Below are positions 26,217 through 34,085 of a DNA stretch of 64,000 nt, in pieces. This DNA is from Pseudomonadota bacterium (GTDB taxonomy: Bacteria; Pseudomonadota; Gammaproteobacteria; Burkholderiales; Rhodocyclaceae): contig JAFEDH010000021.1 of NCBI GenBank assembly GCA_018241695.1, forward strand, positions 124,001-188,000, given 5' to 3'. A program made the position numbers and the translations under genes. Within the stretch, counting starts at the first letter, position 1; each line of letters starts with the position of its first letter. The notes beneath the pieces were generated by a model, which saw only the letters and a program-made list of their open reading frames with translations, had not been told where the DNA came from and ran no database searches.

Positions 26217-27410
26217 TCAGCCGAGCTGAAAAACGCTGCTGAGCAGCAGATGCACCAGGGCGGTCTGGCGTGTGACGCCCGTCTTGGTGAAGATGGAGCG
26301 CAGATGTGCACGCACCGTGTTCTTGCTCACGTGCAGTCGGTCGGCGGCCTCCTCCAGGGTCAGGCCATCGGCCACCTGCAGGGCCAGGGCGCTTTCCATG
26401 GGAGTGAAACCGAACAGCTGGCGCATGGTTTCCTTCGCAGCCTGGGCCTTGCGATCGGCATCCCGCACCATCACCGCGACCACGGGCCGGTGCTTGCCCT
26501 CGGTCCATTCGCTGATCGGTATGGTGCGCACCACGACCCCCAGGCGGGTGGCGCCCGAAGGACGGGTCAGCGACATGGCGGAAGCCACTCCCGGCGCAGA
26601 TTCCGCCACGCCGGTAATGGCAAGGTGCACCATTCTTTGCAATTCCCGCGATTCGTTTTCATAAGCGGCCCGCAGCGCGCCATTGCTCAGGCCCAGGCCA
26701 TCCTTGCGGGCCACGATTTCCTGGGCGACTTCGTTCATCTTCACCACGGCGCCGGTTTCATCCAGCAGCAGGGTGCCGATGTGCAGCCGGTCGATGGCAT
26801 GGGCGTAGAGCTTGCGCTCCGACTCGATCAGATCCAGCCTCGACAGCACGCGAACCGCACAGCGCAGGTGGGGCAGCAGCATGGCACACAGCGCCTTGTC
26901 ACTGGCGCTGAAGGGTTTGGCATCCTTCAGGCGCACCAGGCGGAAGCGTCCCTCGACGCCCTCCGGAGTGCGGAATTCCGCCCCCAGCACATAGCGGGCA
27001 CCATAAGGTTCGAGAAACTGGCGGTAATAGTCGCTGGTCAGCCAGCGGGATTCACCCACCAGTTCCTCCATCGTCACCACCTGGTCGGCCGGCATGCCGA
27101 CAAAAGGGTCCATGTAGAACCCCCAGTAATCGGTATACGCATCCTCGATCACCTCGACCCCGCGTGGCGTGATCTTGATCATCAGTGCGCGGCGCTCGAT
27201 CAGGGGGGAGCGGATGGTCAGCGACACCACCGTCACCTGCAAGGCATCCCGCATCAGGGGCAACGCACTGCCCAGGGGCGGGGACTCGAAAGCGCCGTCG
27301 GCGATGGCCTGGGTCAGCTCGCTGAATTTTTTCAATGAAATACCGACCTTGCCGGCACCACGGGGTTCGGAGCGGATCAGGGGCGGAAAATGGGAAGGCA
27401 TCGTGACCAT
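26217..27410 (-). CDS. LuxR-family transcriptional regulator with PAS-like sensor region
   Basis: 397 residues from an ATG at 27410 (another at 27401; neither has a clear ribosome binding site). The C-terminal 65 residues are a LuxR helix-turn-helix: FTPMESALALQVADGLTLEE, then HVSKNTVRAHLRSIFTKTGV. The middle (about 225-330) looks like a PAS domain (LHIGTLLLDETGAVVKMNEVA). The N-terminal 200 residues resemble a GAF-type sensor but are not firmly recognised. It is divergently transcribed from the SDR-mutase operon 112 bases away and is the obvious candidate regulator for it. The ligand is unknown. Confidence 0.83.
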   Translation of the reverse strand: MVTMPSHFPPLIRSEPRGAGKVGISLKKFSELTQAIADGAFESPPLGSALPLMRDALQVTVVSLTIRSPLIERRALMIKITPRGVEVIEDAYTDYWGFYMDPFVGMPADQVVTMEELVGESRWLTSDYYRQFLEPYGARYVLGAEFRTPEGVEGRFRLVRLKDAKPFSASDKALCAMLLPHLRCAVRVLSRLDLIESERKLYAHAIDRLHIGTLLLDETGAVVKMNEVAQEIVARKDGLGLSNGALRAAYENESRELQRMVHLAITGVAESAPGVASAMSLTRPSGATRLGVVVRTIPISEWTEGKHRPVVAVMVRDADRKAQAAKETMRQLFGFTPMESALALQVADGLTLEEAADRLHVSKNTVRAHLRSIFTKTGVTRQTALVHLLLSSVFQLG

Positions 27411-27522
27411 GACAGCACGGCGGGGGGTTGAAGATAGCACACGGCCTGACACCGGCACCGTAACGCAATATCCACCACTGGGCCATAATTGCTCCTGATT
27501 CCATTGCATCCGGATACTTCGA

Positions 27523-28482
27523 ATGGCCAAGACCGAATCGCGCATATGCTCACCATTTTCCGCGCGGAGTACTGCCGCAGATATCGTCTCCGGACATGAT
27601 CTCGCCGGCCGCAATGCCATCGTCACCGGCGCATCGTCCGGAATCGGAATCGAAACCGTCCGTGCGCTGGCCGATGCCGGCGCGCGCGTGGTGCTCGCCG
27701 TGCGTGATACAACCGCCGGCGAGGCCGTGGCCCGCTCCATCGGTGGCGACACGAGTGTCGAATTCCTCGATCTGGCCCGGCTCGACTCGGTGCGCGCCTT
27801 CGCCGCCCGCCAGAGCCGGCGCCCCCTGCACCTGCTGATCAACAACGCCGGGGTGATGGCCACCCCACAGGGCTACACCACCGATGGCTTCGAAACCCAG
27901 CTCGGTATCAACCATCTGGGGCATTTCCTGCTCACCCTGCTGCTGACCCCCGCCCTGCTGCAGGCGGCGCCGGCGCGGGTGATTCAGGTGTCCTCGGCAG
28001 GCCATCAGATCGCGGATATGGATTTCGACGATCCCCATTTCCGCCAGCGCGCCTACCATCCGTTTGTCGCCTACGGGCAATCCAAGACGGCCAACAGCCT
28101 TTTCGCGGTGGGCTATAACGCCCGTCATGCCGCCCGGGGCATCACTACCAATGCCGTGATGCCGGGTGCCGTGGTAACCAACCTCGGGCGCCATGTCACT
28201 CCCGAACTGAGCCGGGAGATGGGCTGGGTGCGGGAGGATGGGAGCGTGCCCGACATGATCTGGAAGACTCCGGCCCAGGGAGCCGCCACCAGTCTCTGGG
28301 CGGCCGTCGGACGCGAACTCGAAGGACAGGGCGGGCGTTATCTGGAAGACTGCCAGGAAGCCGTTCCCTGGACCTCCGCCCACCCCCTGCTGGGTGTGAA
28401 ACCCTATGCCCTGGACCCGGCCCGTGCCGACCGGCTGTGGTCCTTCTCCCTGGATGCGGTCGGACTCGAAGCCACCCGATAA
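27523..28482 (+). CDS. Short-chain dehydrogenase/reductase, retinol-dehydrogenase-like
   Basis: 319-residue SDR with the cofactor site TGASSGIG (about residues 37-44), NNAGVMATP, catalytic Ser in IQVSSAGH and YGQSK (YxxxK). A longer C-terminus than classical SDRs places it with the retinol/WWOX-type dehydrogenases, which act on hydrophobic alcohols and ketones. It opens the plus-strand operon, with the mutase large subunit starting 33 bases after its stop. Its role is presumably oxidation or reduction of a hydrophobic pathway intermediate, which is inference. Confidence 0.88.
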   Translation: MAKTESRICSPFSARSTAADIVSGHDLAGRNAIVTGASSGIGIETVRALADAGARVVLAVRDTTAGEAVARSIGGDTSVEFLDLARLDSVRAFAARQSRRPLHLLINNAGVMATPQGYTTDGFETQLGINHLGHFLLTLLLTPALLQAAPARVIQVSSAGHQIADMDFDDPHFRQRAYHPFVAYGQSKTANSLFAVGYNARHAARGITTNAVMPGAVVTNLGRHVTPELSREMGWVREDGSVPDMIWKTPAQGAATSLWAAVGRELEGQGGRYLEDCQEAVPWTSAHPLLGVKPYALDPARADRLWSFSLDAVGLEATR

Positions 28483-28515
28483 ATCACCTCACAAAACCTT
28501 GCCGAGGCAGTCATC

Positions 28516-30240
28516 ATGAACAAACCGGAAAAGCCCCAGCCACCCGCCGCCCCGGAGATTGAGCGGATCCAGACCGCTCAGGCCGCCTGGACGCAGCAAC
28601 TGCACGCACCGCACATCGCCGCACGCGGCGAGTGGAAAACCTTCACCACACAGGCCATGCACTGGCCCGTCAAGGCGCTCTATACGCCGGTCGACCTGGC
28701 GGCGACAGGCTTCGACTATCTGCGCGATGTCGGCTTTCCGGGGGAGTTTCCCTACACCCGCGGCATCTCGCCCAACGGCAACCGGGCCACGCTGTGGACC
28801 ATGGCCCAGGTAACGGGCTTCGGCCGCGGCGAGGAATGGTCCAAACGTGCCCGCTACATGCTCGATCAGGGGCTGCAAGGGCTGATCCTCGAACATGACC
28901 TGCCCACCACCAACGGCTACGATTCCGACAACCCGCTGATCGCCGGCGAAGTGGGCCGCGCCGGCATGGCCCTGGATTCGCTGGAAGATCTGGAACACGC
29001 CTTCGACCTGCCCTTCGACAAGCTCAAGTACCTCATGTCGGTGTGCAACGCGCCGCAGCCGGTGAACCTGGCGATGATCATCGCCGCGCTGGAAAAGAAA
29101 GGGGTGGATCCGGGGCAGTTTGTATTGCACATCGTCAATGGCATCCTCATCGAATACACCTGTGTCGGGCGCTACATCTATCCGCCGGCCCACGGCCTGC
29201 GCATTGCCACCGACTGTTTCGAATACATCGTCCGCCATCACCCGAACTGGCAGCCGATCTCCATCATCGCCGCCCAGCTCCAGCCTGCCCGGGCCAACCC
29301 GGTGCAGGAGATCGCATTCTCCACCACCATTGCCCTGGCCTATCTCGATGCGATGCTGGCACGGGGTTTCGATGTGGACACCATCGCGCCCTATTTCCAC
29401 TACGTCATCAACGTGGACATGGATTTCTTCGAGGGCATCTGCAAACTGCGGGCATTCCGCAAGGTCTGGGCGCGGCTGATGAAGGAACGCTACGGCGCAA
29501 GCAGGCCGGAAGCCATGAAGCTGCGTTACATGTCATCCCCCAGCACCACCTCCCTGACCCTGCAGCAACCGCTCAACAATATCGGTCGCCTCGCCATCAT
29601 GGCCACCGCCTGCGCGCTGGGCGGCGCCGGTGAAACCATGACCACGCCGCTCCACGACGAAGCCCACGCCCTGCCGGCGGACGAGGCGATCCGCGTCGGT
29701 GCGGCGATCCAGCACATCGTCGCCCACGAAACCGGCGTGGCGGACACGGTGGACCCCCTGGCCGGCTCCTACTACGTCGAGACCCTGACCAGACACATGG
29801 AGGACGAAGCCATGGTGGAAATCGACCGCATCATCGCCATGGGCGGCGCCCTCAAGGCGATCGAGAACGGTTATTTCCAGCGTGCCCTGGGCCATGAGCA
29901 GTACGCACGCAATCGTGCGCTGGAAACCGGGGAGCGCAAGCTGGTGGGCGTCAACCATCTGGTGCTGGCGGAAGAAAAAAAGGAAATCGAAATCTGGCGC
30001 CTCGACGACGACATGGAAGACCGGCAGGTGCGAAAGGTCCGGGAGCTCAAGGCCCGGCGCGACAATGCCGCCGTCGCCCATGCGCTGGAGCAGGTGCGCG
30101 AAGCGGCCCGCAGCGGCGCGAACCTGGTGCCGGCCTGTCTTGCCGCGGTGAAAGTGTATGCCACCCATGGCGAACTCTGCGACGCCATGCGCGATGTATT
30201 CGGCGTGCACCATCCCGACTCGCAGACCTCCGGAGTCTGA
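28516..30240 (+). CDS. Cobalamin-dependent acyl-CoA mutase, large subunit, with non-canonical active site
   Basis: 574-residue TIM-barrel subunit of the methylmalonyl-CoA mutase family in the separate-subunit arrangement of isobutyryl- and 2-hydroxyisobutyryl-CoA mutases. Family segments FPYTRG, GYDSDNP, IYPP, NVDMDFFEGICKLRAFRKVWA, VDPLAGSYYVE and GVNHLV are clear. By my own alignment to remembered family sequences, the pocket differs from known members: Val99 at the RQ(Y/F/I)AGF position, Glu126 where 2-hydroxyisobutyryl-CoA mutase has Asp117, Val217 for the Arg/Gln that reads the substrate, and Gln254 for the conserved catalytic His. HTN near residue 375 is also changed (TTP). The fold and B12 partner are retained, so a mutase or related radical reaction on an unknown acyl-CoA is likely. 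Confidence 0.9.
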   Translation: MNKPEKPQPPAAPEIERIQTAQAAWTQQLHAPHIAARGEWKTFTTQAMHWPVKALYTPVDLAATGFDYLRDVGFPGEFPYTRGISPNGNRATLWTMAQVTGFGRGEEWSKRARYMLDQGLQGLILEHDLPTTNGYDSDNPLIAGEVGRAGMALDSLEDLEHAFDLPFDKLKYLMSVCNAPQPVNLAMIIAALEKKGVDPGQFVLHIVNGILIEYTCVGRYIYPPAHGLRIATDCFEYIVRHHPNWQPISIIAAQLQPARANPVQEIAFSTTIALAYLDAMLARGFDVDTIAPYFHYVINVDMDFFEGICKLRAFRKVWARLMKERYGASRPEAMKLRYMSSPSTTSLTLQQPLNNIGRLAIMATACALGGAGETMTTPLHDEAHALPADEAIRVGAAIQHIVAHETGVADTVDPLAGSYYVETLTRHMEDEAMVEIDRIIAMGGALKAIENGYFQRALGHEQYARNRALETGERKLVGVNHLVLAEEKKEIEIWRLDDDMEDRQVRKVRELKARRDNAAVAHALEQVREAARSGANLVPACLAAVKVYATHGELCDAMRDVFGVHHPDSQTSGV

Positions 30241-30244
30241 GCCC

Positions 30245-30661
30245 ATGCCGCAACGACCGATCCGCGTCCTTCTCGCCAAGCTGGGGCTGGATACCCATAC
30301 CGTCGGCGTCACCGTCATTGCCCACGCGCTGCGCGATGCGGGCATGGAGGTGATCTTCACCGGGCTCAAGCAGACCCCCGAAATGGTGGCCAACACCGCC
30401 ATCCAGGAAGACGTCGATGTGGTGGGCGTGAGTTCCCTTTCCGCCGGCCACATGCGCAATCTGCCGCGCCTGGCCAAGCTGCTGCAGGAAAAGGGAGGAG
30501 GTGACAAGCTGCTGGTCGCCGGTGGCGTGATCCCCGAACAGGATGCCCCGGCGATCCGCGCCGCGGGTTATGCGCACATCTTCACCATGGGGGCCGACAC
30601 CCGCGAGATCATCACCTTCATCCAGGACTGGCACGCCCGCCAGGAAACTACCGCTCCATGA
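30245..30661 (+). CDS. Cobalamin-dependent acyl-CoA mutase, small B12-binding subunit
   Basis: 138-residue B12-binding Rossmann-like subunit. The lower-ligand motif DxHxxG is intact as LAKLGLDTHTVG, including the Lys and His that support base-off cobalamin binding. VDVVGVSSLSAGHM and LLVAGGVIPEQD follow at the usual spacing. It starts four bases after the large subunit stop and overlaps meaB in ATGA, so the three genes form one translational unit. The intact B12 motifs show that the unusual large subunit is still expected to work as a coenzyme B12 enzyme. Confidence 0.93.
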   Translation: MPQRPIRVLLAKLGLDTHTVGVTVIAHALRDAGMEVIFTGLKQTPEMVANTAIQEDVDVVGVSSLSAGHMRNLPRLAKLLQEKGGGDKLLVAGGVIPEQDAPAIRAAGYAHIFTMGADTREIITFIQDWHARQETTAP

Positions 30662-31626
30662 GCGGGGCGATGCAGCCCCTGGCGGCGGAGGCGATCGCCG
30701 GCAAGGTTGCGGCCGGTGCGCGCCTGATCCGCTGGCTGGAGGATGGCGACCCGCGTGGCCGCGCCGCCCTGCGCGATCTCTATCCCCACACCGGCCGGGC
30801 TCATCTGATCGGCATCACCGGCCCGCCGGGTGCCGGCAAGTCCACCCTGGTGGATGCCCTGGTGGCGGAGGAGCGCCAGCGCGGGCGACGGGTTGGCGTC
30901 ATCGCCGTGGACCCGTCCAGCCCCTTCAGTGGTGGCGCGATTCTCGGCGACCGGCTGCGCATGCAGCGCCACGCGGCCGACGAGGGCGTTTTCATCCGCT
31001 CCATGGGCAGTCGCGGTCAACTGGGCGGTCTCTCCCGCGCCACCTTCGATGCCGTACTGGTCCTCGACGCCATGGGTTATGACCGCGTGATCGTCGAGAC
31101 CATGGGTGTTGGCCAGGACGAGCTGGACATCGTCGGCCTCGCCCACAGCACGGTGATCGTGAATGTGCCGGGGTTGGGCGACGAGATCCAGGCCATCAAG
31201 GCCGGACTGATGGAGGCCGGCGACATCTTCGTGGTGAACAAGGCCGACCGTGACGGTGCGGACCAGACCCTGCGCCAGCTCGAACTCATGCTCCATCTGC
31301 GCACCCGGCACCCGTCCGGGGACGACTGGCAGCCGCCGCTGCTGGCGGTGGTCTCCACCCGGGGCGAAGGCATCGCCGCACTGGTCGACGCGCTCGACCA
31401 CCACGCCAGCCATCTGCACGACAGCGGCGGTTTCGAAGCCCGCCTCGGCAGCCGCAGCCACCATCTGTTTCTCGGCCTGCTGCGCGATGGCGCTGCCCGC
31501 CGCCTGATGGAGCAGGCCCTGGACCAGCCGGAAATCGCGGCGCTGGTGGAAGCCGTGCGCAGCCGGCGCATCGATCCCTATTCCGCCGCCGACACCCTGG
31601 TGGCCCGCATCCACTTGCAACCCTGA
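30658..31626 (+). CDS. meaB: MeaB-type GTPase chaperone of the acyl-CoA mutase
   Basis: 322-residue SIMIBI GTPase (MeaB/ArgK family) that gates adenosylcobalamin loading and protects methylmalonyl-CoA-type mutases. P-loop GPPGAGKSTL, the family segment VIAVDPSSPFSGGAILGDR, switch ETMGVGQDE, and base recognition NKAD are present. Overlap with the small subunit gene shows that it serves the adjacent mutase. The presence of a dedicated chaperone supports a true coenzyme B12 radical reaction. Confidence 0.95.
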   Translation: MSGAMQPLAAEAIAGKVAAGARLIRWLEDGDPRGRAALRDLYPHTGRAHLIGITGPPGAGKSTLVDALVAEERQRGRRVGVIAVDPSSPFSGGAILGDRLRMQRHAADEGVFIRSMGSRGQLGGLSRATFDAVLVLDAMGYDRVIVETMGVGQDELDIVGLAHSTVIVNVPGLGDEIQAIKAGLMEAGDIFVVNKADRDGADQTLRQLELMLHLRTRHPSGDDWQPPLLAVVSTRGEGIAALVDALDHHASHLHDSGGFEARLGSRSHHLFLGLLRDGAARRLMEQALDQPEIAALVEAVRSRRIDPYSAADTLVARIHLQP

Positions 31627-31659
31627 TACCACCGCCCACACGACTCCAGGAGACTTACG

Positions 31660-32364
31660 ATGTACAAGAGCATCGGCATCATGACTCACCGGCCCGACCG
31701 CGACCGTGCGCATTTCCAGGCCTATTACGAGAGTGATCACGCGCCCCTGGCGATCCATTTTTTTCCCTTCGCCAAATACGTGCGCAATCATCTGCAGGAT
31801 CTGCCGCAACTGGATTTCGACACCCTGTCCGAATTCTGGAGCGAGAATTTCACCGCCATCGGCACGCTCATGGCCGGGGACGTGGGCCGCATCATGAGGG
31901 AAGATGAACTGCGCTTCATGGATCGCGACAAGATCCGCTCGGCTCCCACCGCCGAACACGGGCTCTGGGGGCCGCCGCGCAACGAGGAAGCCACGCCCAC
32001 CACCCGTCTCGCCCTGCTCCTGGGTCGGGATGAAAGCCTGGACGACACGGCCCTGCTGCAACGGATCACGCCCTGGGCGCAGCAGGCCGCTGCAGGAGCG
32101 CACGGCGCGGTGCGGCGGGCCAGCGTGGACATTCTCGCCCCCTATCCCGGCACGACTTTTCCCTACGCAGCGGTGCTCTGGTTCGACCTGACCGGAGATA
32201 CGTCCCCCGATATTTCAATGCCCCCGGCAGGCGTCATCCTGCTGGGTCGGACACGGGTGCGGTCCTGCGAGACCACGACCGCCACCATGACCGCGGCACG
32301 CGCCCGCGAAGCGACGGGATTCGACATCGCCAGGGCGCGCCGGGAGAAGGACGCGGCGCGATGA
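31660..32364 (+). CDS. EthD-domain protein
   Basis: 234 residues. The N-terminal part matches the EthD ferredoxin-like fold: IGIMTHRPDRDRAHFQAYYESDHAPLA is the characteristic opening (quoted here in meaning as the HRPD...F..YY...HAPL pattern at residues 5-32). A second, weaker half begins near residue 115. EthD proteins are small dimeric barrel proteins needed for some degradative P450 and ring-cleavage systems, with no settled activity. It lies 33 bases after meaB and overlaps the sulfotransferase start by four bases, so it belongs to the mutase operon. Confidence 0.75.
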   Translation: MYKSIGIMTHRPDRDRAHFQAYYESDHAPLAIHFFPFAKYVRNHLQDLPQLDFDTLSEFWSENFTAIGTLMAGDVGRIMREDELRFMDRDKIRSAPTAEHGLWGPPRNEEATPTTRLALLLGRDESLDDTALLQRITPWAQQAAAGAHGAVRRASVDILAPYPGTTFPYAAVLWFDLTGDTSPDISMPPAGVILLGRTRVRSCETTTATMTAARAREATGFDIARARREKDAAR

Positions 32365-33515
32365 GCACGACCCTCGAAACCGACGCCCTGCTGGATACGG
32401 CATGCCGCCGTACCGGGTTTGCGGATTTCGGCGACCCCTGGTTCCTCGAACCCCTGCAGGTGCTGCTGCGCTCCATCACCGGGGAAGCCGCGCTCAACGA
32501 CACGGGGCGGACGATTTACGGCGAGCGTTTGCTGGGCGGGCTGGTCAACCGTCTGCGTATCCGCGATTTCATCAAGGCCCATCCCGAAGTGCACGAACAG
32601 CCGGTGCGGGTGGGTGCCGTCATCGTCGGCCTGGGCCGCTCCGGCTCCACCCTGCTGCAGCGGCTGCTGGCCGAACCGCGGCGCTGCACCGCGATCCAGT
32701 GGTGGGAATCGAATCTCCCCGTGCCCCTGCCGGGTGAAGTGCGTGGCCAGCCCACGGAACGCCGCGCCCTGGGCCGGCAGGCAGTGGATGCCATGATTGC
32801 CGCCGCGCCCGACCTGCTTTCCATGCATCCCATGGATCCCTTCGCTGCGGACGAGGAAGTGATGCTGCTGGAACAGTCCTTCGTCAGTTCCGCCGCCGAA
32901 ACCTTTCTCAATGTCCCCGGTTACGGCGCCTGGCTGGAGCGGACCGATCAGCGCCCCGCTTACCGGGAGCTGCGCGAAGTGCTGCAACTGCTCACCTGGC
33001 AGGTGCCGGAGCGGGCGCGGCAACACTGGATCTTGAAAACACCCCATCACCTCACGGCGCTGGGCGCGGTGGTGGACACCTTTCCCGAAGCGAAGATCGT
33101 CATGCCGCACCGGGATCCGGTCAAGACCGTGGTTTCCTGGTGCAGCCTGGTGGCGGCGTTATCGGCGCCCAATACCGATCATCTGGATCTGCACCGTATC
33201 GGCCGCTACTGGAGCCAGCGCCTGAAGCGCAATCTCGACGGCTTCATGGCGGCACGGGATCGCCTGGGGCCGGACCATTTCGTCGACGTGAGCTACACGG
33301 ATCTGACCCGCGATCCCGTCGGCACCACAGAGCACATCCTCGCCGCCATCGGCCTGCCCTGCGATGCGCAGGATCATGACGACCTGCGGGCATGGATGGC
33401 CCGCAATGGTCGCGAGAGCCGGGCGGCCCACCAGTACGCGGCGGCGGAATTCGGCCTCGATGAAGAGGAACTGGCGCGGATGTTCGCGCAATACCGGAAC
33501 CGCTACCTGCGCTAG
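32361..33515 (+). CDS. Sulfotransferase-family protein
   Basis: 384 residues of the PAPS-dependent sulfotransferase fold. The 5'-phosphosulfate loop is GLGRSGSTLLQRLL (about residues 91-104). The 3'-phosphate segment MPHRDPVKTVVSWCSL lies near residue 235. Active sulfotransferases transfer sulfate from PAPS to hydroxyl groups, but many bacterial members are untested. It closes the mutase operon. Its stop shares the sequence CTAG with the stop of the convergent SnoaL-like gene. A role in tagging a hydroxylated pathway intermediate is speculation. Confidence 0.87.
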   Translation: MSTTLETDALLDTACRRTGFADFGDPWFLEPLQVLLRSITGEAALNDTGRTIYGERLLGGLVNRLRIRDFIKAHPEVHEQPVRVGAVIVGLGRSGSTLLQRLLAEPRRCTAIQWWESNLPVPLPGEVRGQPTERRALGRQAVDAMIAAAPDLLSMHPMDPFAADEEVMLLEQSFVSSAAETFLNVPGYGAWLERTDQRPAYRELREVLQLLTWQVPERARQHWILKTPHHLTALGAVVDTFPEAKIVMPHRDPVKTVVSWCSLVAALSAPNTDHLDLHRIGRYWSQRLKRNLDGFMAARDRLGPDHFVDVSYTDLTRDPVGTTEHILAAIGLPCDAQDHDDLRAWMARNGRESRAAHQYAAAEFGLDEEELARMFAQYRNRYLR

Positions 33516-34021
33516 TTGGCGTAGTACGTCGCGAGATTCTCGAAGACAGCCTTTTCCACCCGGTGCTGCATGCGCCAGCCGGCTGCGGTACGCACATAGC
33601 GGGTATGGTAATGGCCACCGGTCACGCCCTGGCGGGTATGGGCTGCACCCGCCTTCATGACATGGCGGAACTCGAAGAAGATCACCGATTCCGCCTCGTC
33701 ACCCTTCAGCGTGAGCCGTGGCGGATGCATGAAATGCAGGCCGCTCCACTCCTGCCGGATGTGGGCGCAAAACCCGGTCAGGGCCTCGCTGCCAGCGATC
33801 CGGGTGGCGGGCGTGTGGCCCACCGACAGCATTTCAAAAATGCCGTCGGGCGTGAATACCGCGGCCCAGTCGGCCGGCTCGCCCAGATCCCAGGCTTCGG
33901 CATAGCGGGCCTCCAGATCAAGAATGGCGAAACGGTCCTCGATGAGTTGCAGACGTTGTTCCGGAGTGGGCATGAGTGAGATCTCGCTGAAAAGTTGATC
34001 GGTGCTGGGTTCCGTGTGCAT
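33512..34021 (-). CDS. SnoaL-like (NTF2-fold) protein
   Basis: 169 residues of the SnoaL_4/NTF2-like fold. The helix EDRFAILDLEARYAEAWDLG and the strand region DWAAVFTPDGIFEM are the usual opening, followed by HFMHPPRLTLKGDEAES and GGHYHTRYVRTAAGWR. Relatives include ketosteroid isomerase-like and ring-hydroxylating dioxygenase beta-like proteins, but activity cannot be assigned. An internal ATG at 33973 is an alternative start. It lies 64 bases after the P450 on the same strand and may be its functional partner. Confidence 0.83.
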   Translation of the reverse strand: MHTEPSTDQLFSEISLMPTPEQRLQLIEDRFAILDLEARYAEAWDLGEPADWAAVFTPDGIFEMLSVGHTPATRIAGSEALTGFCAHIRQEWSGLHFMHPPRLTLKGDEAESVIFFEFRHVMKAGAAHTRQGVTGGHYHTRYVRTAAGWRMQHRVEKAVFENLATYYAN

Positions 34022-34085
34022 TCAGAAATCGATATCCGGCTTTCATCGTTCCGGCCGGGGAGCACCGGAATCACGGCAGGAGGCA

